Positions 7,527 to 12,108 of a stretch of 12,108 nt of DNA are shown here, piece after piece. Both the position numbers and the translations under genes were made by a program. Numbering within the stretch: the first letter of the stretch is position 1; each line of letters begins with the position of its first letter. Below the pieces are notes generated by a model. It was not told where the DNA came from, did no database searches, and saw only the letters and a program-made list of their open reading frames with translations. Source of the DNA: Armatimonadota bacterium (GTDB lineage: Bacteria; Armatimonadota; Armatimonadia; Armatimonadales; Armatimonadaceae); assembly GCA_014381035.1 (NCBI GenBank), contig JACMIS010000228.1, positions 1 to 12,108 on the forward strand, written 5' to 3'.

Positions 7527-8656
7527 TGGTTGAAAGCAAAGGTGCGAAACCGCGTATTGCGTTTGTTTCAACGATGAACGGAAGCGGGTGGGGGGGGAGC
7601 GAGGAGTTGTGGGGGCGAACCGCACTGCGTCTAGTGCAGGAAAATCGCGCCGATGTTTCGGCTTGTGTAAACTGGTTTCCTGGCACGATCCGCCAGTTAG
7701 ATGAACTGGAAGCCGCCGGGGTGCGGGTAGAGCGGCGCAAAACGCATCGTCTACGGCACGTTCTGTTGAACAAGGTGTTTCCCCGCCCGCCGTTTTTGGA
7801 GCGAGTGCGCCCCGATCTGGTGATAATATCGCAGGGGGCACATTTCGACGGGGCGGCATGGATGCTGGAGTGCGCGAACCGTAAACTGCGCTACGCCCCT
7901 ATCGCTCACTGCTTCGTTGAAGGGCACTCGTTCGCCGACACCCATGCGGAACCGCTTCGACGGGGCTACGAGGAGTCAGTGAGGAACTATTTCGTCTCCG
8001 AAGCCAATCTGCGCGATACACGTCGCCAGATCGCGGCTCCGATCACACAGGCAAAAGTGATTCGCAACCCGTGCAACGTTTCGTTTGAAGCAAACCCGCC
8101 ATGGCCAGAACCGAAGGACGGTATATTTCGGTTGGCGTCGGTAGCGCGTCTGGAAACGGTTGTGAAAGGGCACGACATTCTGTTGGATACGTTGCGTGCG
8201 CCGAAATGGAAAGAACGTCCGCTTCATGTCACCTTATATGGATCCGGACCGAATGAGCAAACATTGAAATGTTTGAAAAAGATGTACGGTCTGGACAATG
8301 TCACGTTCGCAGGTACTACTTCCAACGTCGAAAATATCTGGCGCGATCATCATGCTCTGATACTCACCTCCCGCTGGGAAGGGTTGCCCTTGTCAGTCGT
8401 GGAAGCGATGCTGTGCGGTCGCATCGCCATTGTCACCGACGTCGGCGGCAACGCCGAGTTATTGACCGATAACGAAACCGGGTTTGTTGCCGCCGCGTCG
8501 AAAACGGCATTGGTGGACGAGGCGTTGGAGCGTGCCTGGCAATGCCGGGAAAATTGGAAGGTAATGGGAGAGCAGGCGGCACGCCAGGTGCGTGGGCAGA
8601 TCCCGCCGGACCCTATCCGCGTATTTATGGACGAAATTCTGTCGTTACTGGCATAA
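7523..8656 (+). CDS. Glycosyltransferase family 4 (GT-B fold)
   Basis: Retaining-type glycosyltransferase, 377 residues, two Rossmann-like halves. The N-terminal half has RIAFVSTMNGSGWGGSEELW (11-30), the usual glycine-rich acceptor-side loop. The C-terminal half has SVARLETVVKGHDILL (206-221), with Arg209 and Lys215 in the donor-phosphate contact positions, then TLYGSGP (237-243). The E-x7-E motif is EGLPLSVVE (Glu286 and Glu294), followed by TDVGGNAELL (305-314). ATG 7523 overlaps the previous stop as ATGA, and GGGGGA at 7513-7518 is a good ribosome site; an adjacent ATG at 7526 is possible. The open frame runs back to 7121 but overlaps the GT2 gene and has no family similarity there. It is the only GT-B enzyme in the array. 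Sugar specificity unknown. Confidence 0.9.
   Translation: MMVESKGAKPRIAFVSTMNGSGWGGSEELWGRTALRLVQENRADVSACVNWFPGTIRQLDELEAAGVRVERRKTHRLRHVLLNKVFPRPPFLERVRPDLVIISQGAHFDGAAWMLECANRKLRYAPIAHCFVEGHSFADTHAEPLRRGYEESVRNYFVSEANLRDTRRQIAAPITQAKVIRNPCNVSFEANPPWPEPKDGIFRLASVARLETVVKGHDILLDTLRAPKWKERPLHVTLYGSGPNEQTLKCLKKMYGLDNVTFAGTTSNVENIWRDHHALILTSRWEGLPLSVVEAMLCGRIAIVTDVGGNAELLTDNETGFVAAASKTALVDEALERAWQCRENWKVMGEQAARQVRGQIPPDPIRVFMDEILSLLA
7590..7597 (+). repeat. G8 homopolymer near the start of the GT4 gene
   Basis: Eight G in a row lie in codons 23-25 (Trp-Gly-Gly) of the GT4 gene and encode part of its conserved glycine loop. Loss of one G would hit TAG about a dozen codons later. Tracts of this kind can be contingency loci, but here the run also has a plain coding explanation. 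Confidence 0.9.
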
Positions 8657-8660
8657 GACG

Positions 8661-9578
8661 ATGAAGATCAGTGTCATCATTCCTACCTATAACCGGGCGG
8701 AGTTGCTTCGGAAAACGCTGGACAGTGTATTGTCGCAAACGAAACCGGCGGATGAGGTAATTGTTGTAGACGATGGTTCGACAGACGAAACCCGGCAAGC
8801 CGTTGCGAGGTATCGGCACCCGGTGATGTATCATTATCAGAAAAACGCGCATCTGGGGGCGGCACGCAACACCGGGCAACGATTGGCAACGGGGGAGGCA
8901 TTGTTATTTCTGGATTCGGACGACCTGCTCACACCTCACGCACTGGAACGCCTGACGGAAGCATTGCAGGCACGACCCGACGTCGCGCTTGCTTATTGCG
9001 CGTGCCGATTCATTGATGCCGAGGGGAATCCTTCAGACGCGCCCTTCGCGCACCCATTTTTCGAGGGGGATGTGTGGGAGCGACTGGTCGCGGGGAATTT
9101 CATTCGCTCGGCGGGAAGCGTGCTGATTCGGAGTTCTTCATTGGAAAAAATCGGTCCGTGGGTGACGCGGGAGCAGCTACGAAGCAATGAGGATTGGGAG
9201 ATGTGGCTCCGTCTTTCCGAGACTGGTCCTTTCGTACATCTGCCGGAACCTCTTTTCCTGTATCGTGTTCACGCCTCCATGTCGTCCGACGAGACGGCGA
9301 TGTACCACTGGGCATTTACGGTTCTGGAAATGCAAATCGCACGACACGCAGACCATCCAAACCGCTTGTCGGTGCTGGCAAAGGCGTATGACACTTTTCA
9401 CGAAGCGACAGCGTTCCGTTGGAAACAGGCGATGCGAAACGACTGGGTTGCGGGGAAGTGGAAGAGTGCCTTTCGGCGAGCTCTTTATCTCCTCCGACTT
9501 CGCTCACGGCACCGGCATAATCTCCGGGTGCTGTCGCCCCATCGAAACGTCGTCGTACCAACGGTGGTGGAGCCCTGA
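8661..9578 (+). CDS. Glycosyltransferase family 2, first of a tandem similar pair
   Basis: Predicted glycosyltransferase, 305 residues from ATG 8661, 4 bases after the GT4 stop; an in-frame ATG at 8592 would overlap that gene and is rejected. Motifs: KISVIIPTYNRAELL (2-16), VVDDGSTDE (35-43), HLGAARNTG (64-72), metal-binding FLDSDDLL (83-90), GNFIRSAG (145-152) and the acceptor-side RSNEDWEMWLRL (174-185), then LPEPLFLYRVH (194-204). These last blocks recur almost residue for residue in the next gene. The tail is strongly basic (RRALYLLRLRSRHRH). Donor unknown. Confidence 0.9.
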   Translation: MKISVIIPTYNRAELLRKTLDSVLSQTKPADEVIVVDDGSTDETRQAVARYRHPVMYHYQKNAHLGAARNTGQRLATGEALLFLDSDDLLTPHALERLTEALQARPDVALAYCACRFIDAEGNPSDAPFAHPFFEGDVWERLVAGNFIRSAGSVLIRSSSLEKIGPWVTREQLRSNEDWEMWLRLSETGPFVHLPEPLFLYRVHASMSSDETAMYHWAFTVLEMQIARHADHPNRLSVLAKAYDTFHEATAFRWKQAMRNDWVAGKWKSAFRRALYLLRLRSRHRHNLRVLSPHRNVVVPTVVEP

Positions 9579-9592
9579 AGGGAATAGGAACC

Positions 9593-10573
9593 ATGCGAAT
9601 CAGCGTCGTCATTCCTTCTTATAACCGGGAAACATTTGTCGCGCGGACGATCAATAGTCTGCTTGCACAAACACGCCTTCCAGAAGAGATCCTCGTCGTT
9701 GATGACGGATCACAGGACAAAACAGCGTCGGTTATTCAGGCGCTGGCGGAGCGAACCGGGGGACGGGTGCGCTACCGGCACCGCCCGAACGGCGGTCTGA
9801 GCGCGGCAAGGAATACCGGAACTGAAAACGCCGCGCCCGATTCTGACGCCGTGCTTTTTCTGGACTCCGACGATTTGCTGGTGCCTACGGCACTGGCAAA
9901 ATTAGAGCAAGCACTGCTCGCCCAACCGAAAGCCTGTCTTGCCTTCTGTCGCGCCCGCTACATAAACGCCGATGATCAGCCGTTGATTGTTCCGAATACC
10001 GCGCTCGTAGATGAGCCGGCGAATGGCGATATGTGGAAACACCTACTACGGGGTAACTGTATCCGCTCGGCGGGCGGAGTCTTGACCCGGCGCGATGCTT
10101 TGAACGCGGTCGAACCATTTGATGAGACGATGCGCTCCAACGAAGACTGGGATATGTGGCTCCGTCTCGCGCAGACCGGAAGTCCGTTCGCGCGCGTGCC
10201 GGAACCGTTGCTCTTGTACCGTATTCACGGCGATAATATGTCGGGCAACCGGGAAGTGATGCGAAAAACCGGTCTGCGCGTTTACGAGAAGCAATTGGAG
10301 CGATTCGCAGGCGACGCCGAGAGACTCGCGGCCATTCGAGCCGGGCGCGACGTGTATCTTGAGCGCGACTCTTATGACGCACATATGGTAGCGCAATACA
10401 TGCTGGCACCAACGGGCGAAACCGGAATTTCCTACGATGCCGCCTCGCAGAGGAAACACCGGGAGATACGTACTATAATCGAACGCACCGGAATCGCGAA
10501 TCTGTATCGGCGAACCCCGATGGCGTGGCGACTCCGGCTTCGCGTCTTGTTCGGGATTGACCCGAATGCTTAG
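9593..10573 (+). CDS. Glycosyltransferase family 2, second of a tandem similar pair, last gene of the array
   Basis: Predicted glycosyltransferase, 326 residues. ATG 9593 has AAGGGA at 9578-9583 about 9 bases upstream, one of the better ribosome sites in the array. Motifs: RISVVIPSYNRETF (2-15), VVDDGSQDKT (35-44), NGGLSAARNTG (66-76), metal-binding FLDSDDLL (89-96), GNCIRSAGG (154-162), RSNEDWDMWLRL (181-192) and VPEPLLLYRIH (202-212). It is clearly a paralogue of the preceding gene, with an extra 20-25 residues in the C-terminal part. The C-terminus is again basic (YRRTPMAWRLRLRVL). It lies 42 bases from the convergent nadA stop, so it closes the polysaccharide array. Confidence 0.9.
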   Translation: MRISVVIPSYNRETFVARTINSLLAQTRLPEEILVVDDGSQDKTASVIQALAERTGGRVRYRHRPNGGLSAARNTGTENAAPDSDAVLFLDSDDLLVPTALAKLEQALLAQPKACLAFCRARYINADDQPLIVPNTALVDEPANGDMWKHLLRGNCIRSAGGVLTRRDALNAVEPFDETMRSNEDWDMWLRLAQTGSPFARVPEPLLLYRIHGDNMSGNREVMRKTGLRVYEKQLERFAGDAERLAAIRAGRDVYLERDSYDAHMVAQYMLAPTGETGISYDAASQRKHREIRTIIERTGIANLYRRTPMAWRLRLRVLFGIDPNA

Positions 10574-10615
10574 CGAATCAGAACATGGCCCTATCCCCTT
10601 TGACCGATTGTTCCC
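10574..10615. other. Convergent gap between the polysaccharide array and nadA
   Basis: These 42 bases separate two convergent stop codons. I see no GC-rich hairpin followed by a T or A run, so no intrinsic terminator can be supported for either direction. Confidence 0.6.
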
Positions 10616-11656
10616 CTAATCCCCCTTCTGTTGGACCGGGGCGAGATTCTTCGACATTTCCATCATTCGGGATACGGACTTGTACGCGGCTTGCCGCAGC
10701 TCTTCATCCATCGTGATTTCCGGGTAGCCGTCTTTAAGACACAGGTACAGTTTTTCCAGTGTGTTCAGTCTCATGTAGGGGCAGGAGGCGCAGTCGCACC
10801 CGCTGTTGGGCGGCGAGCAGATAAACTGGGCGTCCGGTCGGGCTTTCTCCATCTGGTGGAAAATGCCGTGTTCGGTGGCGACGATGAATTTTTTCTGGTC
10901 GGTCTGCGCGGTGACATACTTGAGCAGGGCGAGCGTGGAACCGATAAAATCGGCACGGTCCAAAACCGCCTCCTCACACTCCGGGTGCGCGATCACCTGT
11001 GCGTCCGGGTAGGCGTCAATCAGTTTTTGCAGACGCCGGGCGTTGAACTGCTCATGCACGATGCAGAAGCCGGGCCAGAGCACCATCTTGCGCCCGATCT
11101 GCTTTTCCACCCAGTGCCCGAGGTGTCGGTCCGGTCCGAATACAATCGGCTGATCCGGCGGGAGTTGCTTAACGATGTCCACGGCGTTCGACGACGTGAC
11201 GATAATATCCGACACGGCTTTCACCGCCGCCGAGGAGTTGATGTAATTGATCACTGTATGGCCGGGATACTGCTTGAGCCATTCGGAGTACACATCAATC
11301 GGGCAACGGTCCGCCAGCGAGCATCCTGCGTCCAGGTCGGGGAGAAGGACGGTGCGCGACGGGTTCAGGATCTTCGCGGTTTCCGCCATGAAGTGAACCC
11401 CGCAGAAGACGATAACATCCGCCTCGGTTTTAGCGGCGGCTTGCGCGAGTGCGAGGGAATCCCCGACATGATCCGCTAAATCCTGTATTTCGCCCTCCTG
11501 ATAATAATGCGCAAGAATCACCGCGTTCTTTTCCTGCTTCAACTGGCGAATCTCAAACTCCAGATCCAGAGCGGGGGCAATAGCGTTCACACGTCGTGAC
11601 AGGTCCACGGAGTCGGATTCGATGCGCGACGAGCGGAGTAAAGTCAATGGTTTCAT
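10616..11656 (-). CDS. nadA: Quinolinate synthase NadA
   Basis: Condenses iminoaspartate with dihydroxyacetone phosphate to quinolinate in de novo NAD synthesis, using a [4Fe-4S] cluster; cytoplasmic. The 346-residue length is normal. Cluster-ligand cysteines sit in [12 protein letters not shown] (Cys85), AHPECEEAV (Cys227) and [10 protein letters not shown] (Cys292). Substrate-site motifs are ILAHYYQ (47-53), [10 protein letters not shown] (107-116), VHEQFN (200-205) and ATEHG (260-264). CDCASC at 287-292 gives extra cysteines ahead of the third ligand, as in NadA versions with a redox CxxC. The open frame extends to 11875, but that part is antisense to bioY and unlike NadA. ATG 11656 is chosen because it gives normal length; ATG 11689 (11 residues more) is possible. 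No nadB or nadC is visible here. Confidence 0.95.
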   Translation of the reverse strand: MKPLTLLRSSRIESDSVDLSRRVNAIAPALDLEFEIRQLKQEKNAVILAHYYQEGEIQDLADHVGDSLALAQAAAKTEADVIVFCGVHFMAETAKILNPSRTVLLPDLDAGCSLADRCPIDVYSEWLKQYPGHTVINYINSSAAVKAVSDIIVTSSNAVDIVKQLPPDQPIVFGPDRHLGHWVEKQIGRKMVLWPGFCIVHEQFNARRLQKLIDAYPDAQVIAHPECEEAVLDRADFIGSTLALLKYVTAQTDQKKFIVATEHGIFHQMEKARPDAQFICSPPNSGCDCASCPYMRLNTLEKLYLCLKDGYPEITMDEELRQAAYKSVSRMMEMSKNLAPVQQKGD

Positions 11657-11666
11657 ACCGTATTCT

Positions 11667-11678
11667 ACCGCAAGCGGT
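11667..11678. repeat. 12-base inverted repeat just upstream of nadA
   Basis: ACCGC-AA-GCGGT is perfect in both five-base arms. In the nadA transcript it lies 11-22 bases before the ATG and would read ACCG-CUUG-CGGU, a small stem closed by a CUUG loop, where a ribosome site would be expected. It could be an operator half, an RNA hairpin or chance. Confidence 0.45.
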
Positions 11679-11682
11679 GCTT

Positions 11683-11700
11683 CGCACATGATATAGTGCG
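11683..11700. repeat. 18-base inverted repeat between nadA and bioY
   Basis: CGCAC and GTGCG form perfect five-base arms around the A+T spacer ATGATATA. The dyad size suits a helix-turn-helix dimer site, and its place is about 27 bases ahead of the nadA ATG and 40 bases ahead of the bioY start. It matches no operator I know for NAD or biotin regulators. Confidence 0.4.
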
Positions 11701-11740
11701 TGCGGTATTTCTGATATTCGAAAGGTAGATTATCTCCGTC

Positions 11741-12108
11741 TTGACTGTACTCGCTGACACCGCTCCCCGACCGCTGACCCTCTCCGACGCGTGGCTCCCG
11801 TCCCGCGCACACGCCCTCCTGCGAGACGCGTTGCTGATTCTGGGTGCGTCCGCGCTGATAACGCTTTGTGCGCAAGTCGCGATCCCACTCCCGTGGACAC
11901 CGGTTCCGATAACCGGGCAGACGTTCGGTGTGTTGCTCAGCGGGGTGCTTCTCGGGAGTCGAAGGGGCTATCTTGCCTGCCTCGCGTATCTCGTCGAGGG
12001 TGCGGCGGGGTTGCCGGTGTTTGCGGGTGGCATGAGCGGGTTTCTACCGTTCATCGGTCTGACCGGGGGATACCTGGCGGCGTTCCCGGTAGCGGCGTTC
12101 ATGGTCGG
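11741..12108 (+). CDS. bioY: Biotin transporter substrate-binding subunit BioY, 3'-truncated by the window
   Basis: Membrane S component that captures biotin, working alone or with an ECF energizing module. The visible 122 residues carry the family's diagnostic sequence: [19 protein letters not shown] (44-62), GVLLGSRRG (68-76), [12 protein letters not shown] (86-97) and TGGYLAAFP (108-116). About four hydrophobic helices fall at 30-47, 60-75, 78-92 and 100-121. An in-frame TAG lies at 11726-11728, and TTG 11741 is the first usual start codon after it; no good Shine-Dalgarno precedes it, so the start is uncertain. It is divergent from nadA, and no bioM or bioN is visible. The gene runs past the right edge. 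Confidence 0.92.
   Translation, partial: MTVLADTAPRPLTLSDAWLPSRAHALLRDALLILGASALITLCAQVAIPLPWTPVPITGQTFGVLLSGVLLGSRRGYLACLAYLVEGAAGLPVFAGGMSGFLPFIGLTGGYLAAFPVAAFMV

Larger units (their letters stand above)
11657..11740. promoter_or_regulatory. Divergent nadA-bioY intergenic region
   Basis: These 84 bases must hold the promoters of both divergent genes if ATG 11656 and TTG 11741 are the starts. No convincing -35/-10 pair is visible; TAGAAT on the minus strand just ahead of nadA and TATAGT on the plus strand are isolated -10-like hexamers. Two inverted repeats lie here (listed separately). No BirA-type biotin operator is apparent. Confidence 0.4.

Noticed and set aside
10574..10615. Bidirectional intrinsic terminator
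   Set aside because: Only a four-base AATC/GATT pairing with a long loop is present, with no GC stem and no T run.
10631..11479. 282-codon open frame on the plus strand
   Set aside because: It is the antisense of nadA, whose motifs are unmistakable; the frame is open because of codon bias.
11690..11740. BirA or BioR operator controlling bioY
   Set aside because: No half-sites resembling either consensus were found; the short AGAT-T-ATCT dyad at 11727-11735 is too small to support a call.
11657..11875. 73-residue N-terminal extension of NadA
   Set aside because: It is unlike any NadA, antisense to the conserved bioY start, and would remove the space for promoters. Starting at 11656 gives the normal length.
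1..12108. CRISPR arrays, tRNA or rRNA genes, insertion sequences
   Set aside because: No spaced direct repeats, cloverleaf-like segments, transposase motifs or terminal inverted repeats were seen; coding sequence fills nearly the whole window.

Overview
This window looks like part of a surface-polysaccharide (exopolysaccharide, capsule or O-antigen type) locus. It is followed by a divergent cofactor gene pair, nadA and bioY. An SLBB/Poly_export protein with a signal peptide and a Wzc/GumC-like co-polymerase suggest a diderm bacterium. Genes are very tightly packed, GTG and TTG starts occur, and codon use is G+C-leaning. The phylum cannot be fixed from the sequence; the rarer diderm phyla (for example Armatimonadota) are a guess only.

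Layout: bases 1-10573 form one uninterrupted plus-strand array of eight genes, with gaps of 14 bases or less, or overlaps of 4 or 8 bases, so almost certainly one operon that continues past the left edge. The order is: (1) a 5'-truncated polysaccharide co-polymerase fused to a kinase-like domain whose P-loop lysine and Walker B aspartate are gone; (2) a Wza/KpsD-like export protein with three SLBB-like repeats; (3) a Wzt-type ABC ATPase with a long charged linker and a C-terminal carbohydrate-binding-type domain; (4) a class I methyltransferase with a C-terminal coiled coil; (5) and (6) two GT2 glycosyltransferases; (7) a GT4 glycosyltransferase; (8) and (9) two closely similar GT2 glycosyltransferases that look like a tandem duplication. 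(Counting the partial gene there are nine CDSs in the array.) A 42-base convergent gap separates the array from minus-strand nadA (quinolinate synthase). An 84-base divergent region then leads to a partial bioY (biotin transporter S component) that runs off the right edge.

How the parts may work together (inference): the five glycosyltransferases build a glycan on a lipid carrier in the cytoplasm. The methyltransferase could cap the non-reducing end. The Wzt C-terminal domain could read that cap and commit the chain to ABC export through a Wzm permease that is not in this window. The co-polymerase and the Wza-like protein would span the periplasm and outer membrane. This is the logic of the E. 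coli O9a WbdD/Wzt system, here with a methyltransferase and coiled coil but no kinase domain, and beside a co-polymerase whose own kinase domain has decayed. That combination is the most interesting content of the window.
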